NCBI GenBank assembly: GCA_043772355.1
Contig: JAYVGI010000304.1
Span: 1-6,836, forward strand
DNA length: 6,836 nucleotides
Direction: 5' to 3'
Origin: JAAFIP01 sp043772355
GTDB lineage: Bacteria > Pseudomonadota > Gammaproteobacteria > Burkholderiales > Burkholderiaceae_C
Part shown: piece by piece, positions 1-6,280 of the stretch
Layout: each line of letters starts with the position of its first letter
Position numbering within the stretch: the first letter of the stretch is position 1
Notes under the pieces: generated by a model
What the model saw: the letters and a program-made list of their open reading frames with translations, nothing else
Told to the model about the DNA's origin: nothing
Database searches by the model: none
Program-made: the position numbers and the translations under genes

Positions 1-89
1 TTTCTACATCATTAATGTCTAGGCGCGGAGCCGCAGACAGTGCTGTAGCACGGCAAGGCGACGCAACAACGACAGTAATGATTTAGAAA
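1..89. repeat. Palindromic intergenic element with 19-bp terminal inverted repeats
   Basis: Bases 1-19 (TTTCTACATCATTAATGTC) match the reverse complement of bases 71-89 at 17 of 19 positions, so the segment has imperfect terminal inverted repeats. Inside, GTGCT (40-44) and AGCAC (47-51) form a small central dyad, and GCCG (30-33) can pair with CGGC (51-54). The element starts at the window edge and may extend leftward. It carries no credible protein. Its form resembles a small palindromic interspersed repeat or MITE-like unit; that it recurs in the genome is inference. It ends 12 bp before the GTG start of the amidohydrolase gene, so it lies where that gene's promoter or 5' leader should be. 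Confidence 0.6.
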
Positions 90-101
90 TGGAATAAGCG
101 C

Positions 102-971
102 GTGACAAGTCTGCTAGCTTTACAGATAGGCGCTTGCGACTGCCACGTCCACGTGGTAGGCCCCACGCCAGACTACCCCATGGTGACTGAGCGCCACTAC
201 ACACCTGGCCCTGCTTCGGTCAATGACCTGCAGGGCCATCTGGCACGTAACGGCCTACAGCGCACCGTCATCATCCAGCCCAGCTTCTACGGCAACGACA
301 ACCGCTGCATGCTGCAAGCTCTGCATGATTTGCAAGGCGCTGGGCGCGGTATTGCGGTAGTAGATAAAGACGCGAGTGACGCAGACCTGCGCGCACTGCA
401 CAACCAAGGCATACGGGGGCTGCGGTTGAACGTAGAAAGCTCAGGCGATGGCGACATCCAGGCCATCAGCGCAGCTTTGCAGTGCTGGGCAGAGCGCATC
501 GCCGCGCTAGGCTGGCATCTGCAAATCTACGCCTCGCTCGATGCGCTGTACGCCTTAAGCCCAGTGCTAAACAGCCTGGCCGTCCCCGTTGTGCTGGATC
601 ACTTTGCCATGGTGCAAGACACCACGCCGCAGGACGATGCGCGCACCCTAGCCATACTGTCCTTAGTGCGCTCTGGCCGCGCCTACGTCAAACTTTCCGC
701 ACCGTACCGCATTCAGTCGTCTCACACGCCAAACTTCGATGCGGTGGCCCGCATTGCTGCCCGCTATCTGCACGCCAACCCCGAGCGCGTGCTGTGGGGC
801 AGCGACTGGCCGCACACCAACCGCGAGCCGGGTAAGACAGCGCATCAGGTCAGCGCCTACCGCGAGGTTGAACCTACTGCGCTACAGCAAGGTATCCATG
901 CTTGGTTACCCACGGCGGCATTGCGCAAGCAGGTACTGGTAGATAATCCGGCACGTTTATACGGGTTTTAG
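102..971 (+). CDS. Amidohydrolase family protein (COG3618, pyrone-dicarboxylate lactonase-like)
   Basis: A 289-residue cytoplasmic TIM-barrel metal-dependent hydrolase of the Amidohydrolase_2 type. The barrel-opening metal motif is H15-V-H17 in DCHVHVVGP. A QPSFYGNDN segment follows at 59-67, then GIRGLRLN (103-110, two Arg), HLQIY (139-143), LDHFA (165-169, H167), KLSAPYR (197-203) and the barrel-end WGSDWPHTN (232-240), in which D235 is the expected catalytic aspartate. This layout fits relatives that open cyclic lactones such as 2-pyrone-4,6-dicarboxylate; the Ser, Tyr and Arg positions could bind substrate carboxylates, but that is inference. No signal peptide is seen. GTG at 102 is chosen because an in-frame stop lies at 84-86 and the next Met codon (180) would remove the HxH motif. 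The ribosome site is weak (GGA at 91-93). The 3' end overlaps the convergent DUF1007 gene by 4 bp. The exact substrate is unknown; other lactones are possible. Confidence 0.88.
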   Translation: MTSLLALQIGACDCHVHVVGPTPDYPMVTERHYTPGPASVNDLQGHLARNGLQRTVIIQPSFYGNDNRCMLQALHDLQGAGRGIAVVDKDASDADLRALHNQGIRGLRLNVESSGDGDIQAISAALQCWAERIAALGWHLQIYASLDALYALSPVLNSLAVPVVLDHFAMVQDTTPQDDARTLAILSLVRSGRAYVKLSAPYRIQSSHTPNFDAVARIAARYLHANPERVLWGSDWPHTNREPGKTAHQVSAYREVEPTALQQGIHAWLPTAALRKQVLVDNPARLYGF

Positions 972-1660
972 GGCTCGCACACCCAATCCATCCGCGCCAT
1001 ACCCGCGCGCGGCGCGCCCAGCTTTTCGTCCAGCACCCCCATGCGTAATCGCGCACAGCCTTGCACCGTCACTGCGGTATGGCTTGCTTCAACCACGCCT
1101 ATTTGCGCCAGCTTGGCAGCCAATTGCGCAGGGTCAACATCGCTTCGCACAGCACCCTCTGGCGCTCCCACAGCAATGGTTTTACCAAAGGCGGTCACGT
1201 AGTAGTAAGTCGGGTCGTTGCAGTTCAGGCTAAAGCGCGTTGCAGGCACCACAGCGGTGTCAGGGGCATAGTCAATAGCGATGCGAACGCGTTCATTGAA
1301 GATGTCTACAGTGGGATCAGCCTTGGGTTGGATGGCTACGTTCTCACCGTCGGCTTTCACATCAAACAACCAGTTGATACGCCCAATCTGCATCTTCAAG
1401 GCAAACACAAAACGCTGTAGCCGCTGCGCATCGACGTGGCCGTTGGCATCGCGCAAGAGCGCAATAGCCTGCTGCGAATGCCAGGCATCCAGCAGCAGCT
1501 CACCGCGCAGGGCTTGTACACGCCCAGCCTCCAATTGCACCTGGGCCTTGCACTCGATGGAGCCATGCGGGTGCGCCAAGGCGAGCGTGGGCCAGCACAA
1601 CGCGCCTGCTGCCAGCAGCTCTGCACAGCACGCAAATCCCCTGCTCGCCCACTTGCCCAT
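968..1660 (-). CDS. DUF1007 family exported protein
   Basis: A 230-residue protein with an N-terminal signal segment (hydrophobic stretch about residues 13-28) and a likely cleavage after A29, which would leave a mature protein starting HPH (30-32). Features seen in DUF1007 (COG3683) proteins are the HPH opening, an EF-like RDANGHVDAQ stretch (70-79), and DPTYYY (149-154) near the end of the core domain; the length is also usual. The family is described as a periplasmic component of uncharacterised transport systems and is often found beside NicO/RcnA-type nickel or cobalt permeases; no such permease is present here. Its ATG shares one base with the stop of the upstream cyclase gene (TGATG), and no good separate ribosome site is visible, so it is probably made by translational coupling. 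The function here is unknown. A role in metal handling for the neighbouring exported hydrolase is only a guess. Confidence 0.8.
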   Translation of the reverse strand: MGKWASRGFACCAELLAAGALCWPTLALAHPHGSIECKAQVQLEAGRVQALRGELLLDAWHSQQAIALLRDANGHVDAQRLQRFVFALKMQIGRINWLFDVKADGENVAIQPKADPTVDIFNERVRIAIDYAPDTAVVPATRFSLNCNDPTYYYVTAFGKTIAVGAPEGAVRSDVDPAQLAAKLAQIGVVEASHTAVTVQGCARLRMGVLDEKLGAPRAGMARMDWVCEP

Positions 1661-2613
1661 CAGCGAATCGCCACCGGATTGACGATGGCCTGCACACCGC
1701 CGGTGATACGCGAGGCACCCAGCACAAACATGAACTCGTAGGCCTTGTCTTTCACCAGCGGGCCGGTGTTCATATTCTCTAAAATATAGATACCGTTTTT
1801 AGCCAACAAAATTTGGTGCACCTCAAAAACGCCCACATCTTTTTCAAACGGAATTACCTCGAGCGCCCAAGAGTCTGCGCCGATGGCAATGACTTCTTTA
1901 GAGGCCAAATACAAAGCGCCTTCTTTACCCAAGCCGGGCTCGCCAGCCAAGAAGCGTTTGTTGTCTTTGCCTTCCAGTGCCTGCCAGCCGGTATGGAACA
2001 ACACTACGTCGCCTTTTTTGATCGTAATGCCTTGTTTGGCGGCCTGCTCATCGATTTCTTTGCGGTTAAATGCCGTACCTTCTTTGACCATGTCGGTACC
2101 GTAATACGCCGTCATGTCCAACACAATGCCGCGCGTCACAAAAGCAGGCACTTTTTCAATGCCGAGTTTTTTCAAGCCATTGGCCTGCACAAAATCAGAG
2201 TTTTTATTGCAGTTGTAGTACACGTTGTCTATGCCAATATGGCCCAGGCCATCAATTTGTGAGCCCGTGCCTACCCAGCCCATATAAATGTCGTCGTTGT
2301 AGGTGGTTTTGGTACCGCCCAGGCTCACACCGCCTGCTTGTCCTGGTTGCACAATAGTGACTCCCCAGGTGCGTGGCGCATACGCAGCAGTACCCGCATT
2401 GGTTTCAAAACCCAGGGAGTAGGTTTTGCCTGTTTTCACCAGCTTGGCTGCCTCGGCGGCAAGTTGCGGTGTCAGTAAATTGGCCGCTCCTATCTCATCG
2501 GTGGGCCCCCATTTGGATTTGCACCAATCGTTTTGTGCCCACGCGCTGGCACTGCCAAGCGTGCCCAATGCTGCTGCAAGCAACCAGGGGCGTAGCGATG
2601 TACGTAATGTCAT
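1660..2613 (-). CDS. Exported cyclase family protein (putative metal-dependent hydrolase, COG1878)
   Basis: A 317-residue protein with a clear Sec signal peptide (hydrophobic core about 10-20, cleavage predicted at AWA|QN after residue 26), so the enzyme should act in the periplasm. The mature part shows cyclase/kynurenine-formamidase-like hallmarks: WGPTDEIGAANLLTP (35-49), GTGSQIDGLGH (115-125), RGIVLDM (161-167), KKGDVVLFHTGW (199-210), FEVHQILL (263-270, H266) and ILENMN (277-282, E279). The usual HxGTHxD metal motif is altered: the first His is replaced by G115 and the second by Q119, while D121 and H125 remain. Related cyclases with a GTQxD motif exist from memory, so this may be a subfamily trait rather than decay. 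Family members hydrolyse cyclic or aryl amides and similar compounds; the substrate here is unknown. It is first in a two-gene unit with DUF1007 and divergent from the ABC transporter genes. The start at 2613 is supported by a strong ribosome site. Confidence 0.88.
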   Translation of the reverse strand: MTLRTSLRPWLLAAALGTLGSASAWAQNDWCKSKWGPTDEIGAANLLTPQLAAEAAKLVKTGKTYSLGFETNAGTAAYAPRTWGVTIVQPGQAGGVSLGGTKTTYNDDIYMGWVGTGSQIDGLGHIGIDNVYYNCNKNSDFVQANGLKKLGIEKVPAFVTRGIVLDMTAYYGTDMVKEGTAFNRKEIDEQAAKQGITIKKGDVVLFHTGWQALEGKDNKRFLAGEPGLGKEGALYLASKEVIAIGADSWALEVIPFEKDVGVFEVHQILLAKNGIYILENMNTGPLVKDKAYEFMFVLGASRITGGVQAIVNPVAIR

Positions 2614-2618
2614 GTCAA

Positions 2619-2624
2619 CTCCTT
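2619..2624 (-). promoter_or_regulatory. Ribosome binding site of the cyclase gene
   Basis: On the minus strand AAGGAG stands 5 nt before the ATG at 2613-2611. It is a near-ideal Shine-Dalgarno match and fixes the start of the exported cyclase. Confidence 0.85.
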
Positions 2625-2653
2625 ATATTATTCAAAGTGAAACCTAAAACAAC

Positions 2654-2676
2654 TTGCCTGAAACAATTTCAGACAA
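2654..2676. promoter_or_regulatory. 23-bp palindrome, candidate operator
   Basis: TTGcCTGAAA (2654-2663) and TTTCAGaCAA (2667-2676) are inverted repeats matching at 9 of 10 positions around a 3-nt centre (CAA). The core CTGAAA/TTTCAG is perfect. The site is 41-63 nt upstream of the cyclase start and 173-195 nt upstream of the binding-protein start, where a dimeric regulator could affect the minus-strand promoter or both directions. It has no following T-run, so a terminator is unlikely. The regulator is not encoded in the window. Confidence 0.5.
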
Positions 2677-2705
2677 AACCAATGTAGCCACGGCACGGCA
2701 GCCTG

Positions 2706-2770
2706 ACTGTCACATGCGCTCCACATCAAGGGGAAACCCTAGAAACCATATTGTGTTGATGTGTGACAGT
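2706..2770. promoter_or_regulatory. Split inverted repeat in the divergent region
   Basis: TTGATGTGTGACAGT (2756-2770) is mirrored on the left in two pieces: ACTGTCAC (2706-2713) complements GTGACAGT (2763-2770), and CACATCAA (2722-2729) complements TTGATGTG (2756-2763). The left copy is interrupted by 8 bases (2714-2721). This could be a pair of related binding half-sites or a folded leader element ahead of the binding-protein gene. I could not identify convincing -35/-10 boxes for either direction near it. Confidence 0.35.
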
Positions 2771-2838
2771 ACAGTGGTTGGGCAAGCGACTGCTCCACTC
2801 TCTATCCGTCCTTCGGCACAGCGCCGTGTTTTAACTTT

Positions 2839-2843
2839 AGGAG
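2839..2843 (+). promoter_or_regulatory. Ribosome binding site of the substrate-binding protein gene
   Basis: AGGAG followed by five T and then ATG at 2849. This settles the start: the frame is open upstream to an ATG at 2654, but only the 2849 start has a good ribosome site and puts the signal peptide at the N terminus. Confidence 0.85.
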
Positions 2844-2848
2844 TTTTT

Positions 2849-4168
2849 ATGGCATCCCGTTTTCAACTCGCCCCGTCAAACATGCCCCGCAGTCTGAAGA
2901 AAGCCTGCATAGCCGCAACCGTATCGCTGGCCGTGCTGCCCGCTATGGCGCAAGAGACTTTCAAGGTAGGCATCGTCAGCTTCCTGTCGGGCCAAGCGGC
3001 AGAGAGCTTTGGCGTGCCCGCCATCAACGGCGCAAAGGTGCTGATTGATGCGTTCAACAAAGGCGCAGGCCCTGCACCTTACAACAAGGTGGGCTTTGGC
3101 GGCATGAAGATAGAGCCGGTGTATGTAGACGAAAACGGCGGCGCTACCAAGCAAGTGCAAGAGATGCGCAACCTGTATGACCGCGAAAATGTTGATGCGG
3201 TGGTGGGCTACGTCGGCTCTGGCGACTGCCTGGCGGTTGCGCCGGTGGCCGAAGAGATGAAAAAATTTCTGATTCTGTACGACTGCGGCACGCAGCGGAT
3301 TTTTGAAGAAAACAAATACGAATACGTCTTTCGTACCGCTGCCCATGCCACTATGGACAACGTAGCGCTGGCCCGCTACCTGAAGGCCAAGAACGTCAAG
3401 ATCGAGCGCTTTAACCTGATCAACCAAGACTACGCTTGGGGCCAAGACAGCCGTAAAGATTTCATGATCGCTATGGACCAGCTGTACAAGGGTGCCAAGC
3501 CCGACGGCGACCTGCTGCCCAAGTTTGGCGCGGGCCAGTACGGCACGGAGATCTCGGTGCTGCTCACCAAGCCCGCCGATATTTTGCATTCGAGCCTATG
3601 GGGCGGCGACTTGCAGGCCTTTATCTTGCAAGCTGGGGCGCGGGGCTTGTTCCAAAAACAAACCCCCGTGTTTTCTGCCGCTGACCATGTGCTGCCCGGC
3701 CTGGGCGAGAAAATGCCTAACGGTGCGATCATCGGCGCGCGCGGTGCTTACGGCCTGATGGCCCCCAAGAGCGCCTTGAATGACTGGTGGTTTAACCTGT
3801 ACGAAAAGGCACAAAACGTGTATCCAGTGCAAGCCCCCTACCGCATGGCGCAGGCGCTGCTCGGCCTCAAGCAGGCTGTTGAGAAAGCCATGGCAGCCAA
3901 CGGCGGTAAGAAGCCTACGCCCGAGCAACTGGCCGCCGCGCTCAAAGGCAGCACTTGGGAGTCGCCTGCTGGCACGATCCGCATGACCTTGGGTGGCGGC
4001 CATCAAGCGATTCAGGAAACCGCCATTGGCAAAACCCGCTGGGACGCGGGCAAAAAAATGGTGGTGCTGGACGACATCATGCGCTTCCCTGCGGAGTGCG
4101 TGAACCCGCCTGCCAATATGAAAAGCGAAGAGTGGCTGAAGGCTGGGTTTCCTGGGGCTAAGTGCTAA
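2849..4168 (+). CDS. ABC transporter substrate-binding protein (HAAT family, LivK-like)
   Basis: A 439-residue periplasmic binding protein of the branched-chain amino acid/amide type (Peripla_BP_6 fold). A signal peptide covers about residues 1-34 (basic PRSLKK at 13-18, hydrophobic stretch, cleavage at AMA|QE). The mature protein opens with FKVGIVSFLSGQAAESFG (38-55), the typical first strand and ligand loop, and continues with NGAKVLIDAFN, SGDC (124-127) and YDCGTQ (145-149). It ends in AECVNPP and a terminal GAKC. Four mature cysteines (127, 146, 417, 439) could form two disulfides. The length exceeds the roughly 370 residues of E. coli LivK but is normal for binding proteins of this family serving other ligands, including aromatic acids. 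The ligand cannot be read from the sequence. It heads the transporter genes, with 212 bp and a hairpin repeat before livH, and is divergent from the exported cyclase, which suggests a shared substrate. Confidence 0.92.
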   Translation: MASRFQLAPSNMPRSLKKACIAATVSLAVLPAMAQETFKVGIVSFLSGQAAESFGVPAINGAKVLIDAFNKGAGPAPYNKVGFGGMKIEPVYVDENGGATKQVQEMRNLYDRENVDAVVGYVGSGDCLAVAPVAEEMKKFLILYDCGTQRIFEENKYEYVFRTAAHATMDNVALARYLKAKNVKIERFNLINQDYAWGQDSRKDFMIAMDQLYKGAKPDGDLLPKFGAGQYGTEISVLLTKPADILHSSLWGGDLQAFILQAGARGLFQKQTPVFSAADHVLPGLGEKMPNGAIIGARGAYGLMAPKSALNDWWFNLYEKAQNVYPVQAPYRMAQALLGLKQAVEKAMAANGGKKPTPEQLAAALKGSTWESPAGTIRMTLGGGHQAIQETAIGKTRWDAGKKMVVLDDIMRFPAECVNPPANMKSEEWLKAGFPGAKC

Positions 4169-4196
4169 CTGTTAACCGCGCTTCAGAAGAAAAATA

Positions 4197-4326
4197 CCGG
4201 ACGCAGAGGACGCAAAAGTTACGCAAAGAACGCAAAAGAAAACCAAAAGAAGTCAAAAGGATTTTTTGAATTTTTTGAATTTTCTTTTTTGCGTCCTCTG
4301 CGTTCTTTTGCGACCTCTGCGTCCGG
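4197..4326. repeat. Long imperfect inverted repeat of periodic ACGCA units
   Basis: The left arm (about 4197-4242) and right arm (about 4281-4326) are imperfect reverse complements; both outer ends read CCGGACGCAGAGG when the right arm is reversed. The left arm has ACGCA at 4201, 4210, 4221 and 4230; the right arm has TGCGT at 4290, 4299 and 4318 and a variant TGCGA at 4309, so units recur every 9-11 nt. The loop contains two tandem TTTTTTGAA copies (4262-4279). Transcribed, it would form a long hairpin between the binding-protein gene and the permease genes and could stabilise the upstream mRNA or attenuate read-through. It could also be an interspersed repeat that landed here. ORFs crossing it are low-complexity and not genes. 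Confidence 0.75.
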
Positions 4327-4380
4327 TCAAGTCCGATTTCGTCCGTTGAACATAGTTCATCCACTAGAGACAAAGCAAGC

Positions 4381-5277
4381 ATGAGCCTGTTATTCACCAT
4401 CATTCTGGACGGTATTACCTATGCGTCCTGGCTGTTCATCGTTGCGCTTGGCCTGACTCTCGTGTTTGGCGTGCTCAAGATTTTGAACATCGCCCACGGC
4501 AGCTTCTACGCCGTCGGTGCTTACGCGGGTGCTAGCCTGGTGGCGTGGTTGCTGGCCATGAAGGTGTCGCCTGCTTTGACCGTGGTGGCTTTGGTGGCCG
4601 CGGCAGTAGGTGTAGCGGCTTTGCTGGCTCCGCTGGTAGAGCGTGGTCTGCTGCGCATGTTTTATGGGCGCGACGAGGTGCTCTTGGTGCTGGTCACCTA
4701 CGCGCTGTTTTTAGTTTTGGAAGATGTCACCAAGCTGGTCTGGGGAGTCAACCCCTACTATGTGTCAGACACCTACCAGGCCTTTGGCAACCTCCAACTG
4801 GGGGGTTTGAGCTACGTGGGTTACGACATTATTTTGGTGGCCCTGGCGCTGGTCTGCGGTGTCGTTACCTGGTGGGTGCTCAACCGAACAAAGCAGGGCA
4901 AGATAGTGACTGCCGTCATCCACAGCCCCGAGATTGCATCCAGCATGGGCGTGAATGTCTCGCGCATTTACACCGGGGCGTTTATGGTGGGCGTGTTTTT
5001 TGCTGCGCTGGGCGGGGCGCTGACTGCGCCGATGATTTCGGTGCAGCCGGGTTTGAGCGTGGGGGTGATCATCGTCAGCTTTGCGGTCGTCATCATCGGT
5101 GGGCTGGGCAGTATTGAGGGTGCGGCCATTGGTGCGCTGGTGGTGGGGCTGGCGCGGGCTGCGTCGGTGCACATCTGGCCACCGGCCGAGCTGTTCAGTA
5201 TTTATGTCGTCATGGCCGCCATCTTGGTGTTCAAGCCCGAGGGTTTGTTTCAGCGGATACAGGCACGCAAGATTTGA
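4381..5277 (+). CDS. livH: HAAT ABC transporter permease, LivH type
   Basis: A 298-residue inner-membrane permease with about eight hydrophobic segments. It shows the family's N-terminal signature LTLVFGVLKILNIAHG (25-40) followed by GAY (46-48). The cytoplasmic coupling loop, where the ATPase docks, is at about 181-193 (HSPEIASSMGVNV). The conserved GGLGSIEGAAIGAL stretch starts at about 240, and the protein ends FKPEGLFQRIQARKI. Length and order match LivH proteins, which pair with LivM to form the translocation path. The ATG at 4381 gives the expected N terminus, but its ribosome site is weak (AGAGACAAAG upstream). It lies downstream of the inverted repeat and 48 bp before livM. The symbol reflects family position only; the transported compound need not be a branched-chain amino acid. 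Confidence 0.93.
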   Translation: MSLLFTIILDGITYASWLFIVALGLTLVFGVLKILNIAHGSFYAVGAYAGASLVAWLLAMKVSPALTVVALVAAAVGVAALLAPLVERGLLRMFYGRDEVLLVLVTYALFLVLEDVTKLVWGVNPYYVSDTYQAFGNLQLGGLSYVGYDIILVALALVCGVVTWWVLNRTKQGKIVTAVIHSPEIASSMGVNVSRIYTGAFMVGVFFAALGGALTAPMISVQPGLSVGVIIVSFAVVIIGGLGSIEGAAIGALVVGLARAASVHIWPPAELFSIYVVMAAILVFKPEGLFQRIQARKI

Positions 5278-5313
5278 GCTTGGACGTGCAGGCTATGTAC
5301 TTTCACCGTTTCT

Positions 5314-5318
5314 AGGAG
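5314..5318 (+). promoter_or_regulatory. Ribosome binding site deciding the livM start
   Basis: AGGAG lies 7 nt before TTG at 5326 but only 1 nt before the alternative TTG at 5320. Normal spacing favours the start at 5326. Confidence 0.75.
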
Positions 5319-5325
5319 TTTGCCC

Positions 5326-6279
5326 TTGTCTCACCCTTCTTTTCGGCGAGTCGTGTTGTCTTGCGCTGCATCCATCGTTCTGCTACTGATCGCCGGATTT
5401 GTCGTGCCCAAGTGGCTCATGTCCCTGGGCACCATTGCACTGGCCAACGGCTTGGTGTCCCTGGGCATTTTGATCATGATGCGCAGTGGCGTAGTGCCCT
5501 TTGGCCAAGGCTTGGTGTTTGCTGCGGGTGGCTACGCGGCGGCGCTGGCGTTTAACAAAATGGGCGTGACCGATGTGCTGTTGCTCGCCGCACTGGGCGG
5601 TGTGTGCGCCCTGCTGATCGCCGCGCCTTTTGCGCCCTTGCTGGCGCGTTACCGGGGTATCTTTTTTGCCATGCTCACTCTGGCGCTGTCGATGGTGCTG
5701 TACGGCGTGCTGGTCAAAACCGAGGTGCTGGGCGGCTCGGACGGTTTTAACGTCACCCAGCCTACGCTGTTTGGCCGCAAAGCGCCTGCCGGCCAAACGC
5801 AATTGATGCTGTGGTGCGTGACGGTGTGCATCACTTGCGTGCTGGCTGCGCTGGTGCGGCTGTACTGCGACTCGCGGCGCGGGCTGCTGTCGTTGGCCGT
5901 GCGCGAGAATGAATTGCGTGTCGAATATTTGGGTATGTCCGTCGTCAACTTGGTGGCCTGGAACTATGTGCTAGCCGCTTTCTTGGGCGGTGTGGGCGGC
6001 GCACTCAGCGTGGTGGCGCTGGGCCATATTGACCCCAATTTCAGCTACTGGACGACCTCGGGCGAGTTTGTGTTTGTGGCTATTCTTGCGGGCTACCACA
6101 GCGTGATTGCGATTCTCGCTGGCTCGTTTTTACTGGAGCTGGTGCGCTCCTTCTCCAGCGCCTATTTCCCTAACACCTGGCAAATGGTGTTGGGCATTTT
6201 CTTGCTGCTGGTGATTCGTTTTTTACCCAATGGCCTGGGCTCCTTGCTAGATCGCCTGCAACGCAAGGCAGGGGCATAG
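5326..6279 (+). CDS. livM: HAAT ABC transporter permease, LivM type
   Basis: A 317-residue inner-membrane permease, partner of LivH. Family marks are SLGILIMMRSGVVPFGQG (45-62, the LivM form of the N-terminal signature), GGY (68-70), a YRGIFFAMLTLALSMVLYG helix, LGGSDGFN, the coupling loop VRENELRVEYLGMSV (192-206) and a C-terminal IRFLPNGLGSL. The start is a TTG at 5326, chosen for the AGGAG spacing; TTG at 5320 would add two residues. No ATG is available near the N terminus without losing the first membrane helix. One base separates its stop from the livG start, so the two are surely co-transcribed and probably coupled. The substrate is not identifiable. Confidence 0.92.
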   Translation: MSHPSFRRVVLSCAASIVLLLIAGFVVPKWLMSLGTIALANGLVSLGILIMMRSGVVPFGQGLVFAAGGYAAALAFNKMGVTDVLLLAALGGVCALLIAAPFAPLLARYRGIFFAMLTLALSMVLYGVLVKTEVLGGSDGFNVTQPTLFGRKAPAGQTQLMLWCVTVCITCVLAALVRLYCDSRRGLLSLAVRENELRVEYLGMSVVNLVAWNYVLAAFLGGVGGALSVVALGHIDPNFSYWTTSGEFVFVAILAGYHSVIAILAGSFLLELVRSFSSAYFPNTWQMVLGIFLLLVIRFLPNGLGSLLDRLQRKAGA

Positions 6280-6280
6280 C

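Noticed and set aside
134..147. CCACGTCCACGTGG-like palindrome near the amidohydrolase start
   Set aside because: It encodes the conserved His-Val-His-Val metal motif, which explains the repeat of CAC GT.
19..204. Minus-strand 61-residue ORF over the left repeat and amidohydrolase start
   Set aside because: It is made of the palindromic element plus the antisense of the HxH-coding region and has no recognisable features.
1813..2262. Plus-strand 149-residue ORF
   Set aside because: It is antisense to the exported cyclase, whose family motifs are clear; composition is typical of a shadow frame.
2622..2650. Minus-strand promoter with TTGTTT and TAATAT at 16-nt spacing
   Set aside because: The -10-like box is directly next to the ribosome site, so transcription would start inside or after it. 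A leaderless cyclase mRNA is unlikely given the strong AAGGAG.
2814..2826. CGGC-ACAGC-GCCG hairpin followed by TGTTTT as a terminator or attenuator
   Set aside because: The stem is only 4 bp and the T-run is short and interrupted; not distinguishable from chance.
2654..2848. N-terminal extension of the binding-protein frame back to an ATG at 2654 (65 extra residues)
   Set aside because: The extension has no ribosome site and would bury the signal peptide; AGGAG at 2839-2843 points to ATG 2849. The open frame is chance and overlaps likely regulatory DNA.
4158..4403. Minus-strand 81-residue ORF across the 4197-4326 repeat
   Set aside because: Its sequence is a low-complexity translation of the repeat, with no ribosome site and overlap with the starts and ends of real genes.
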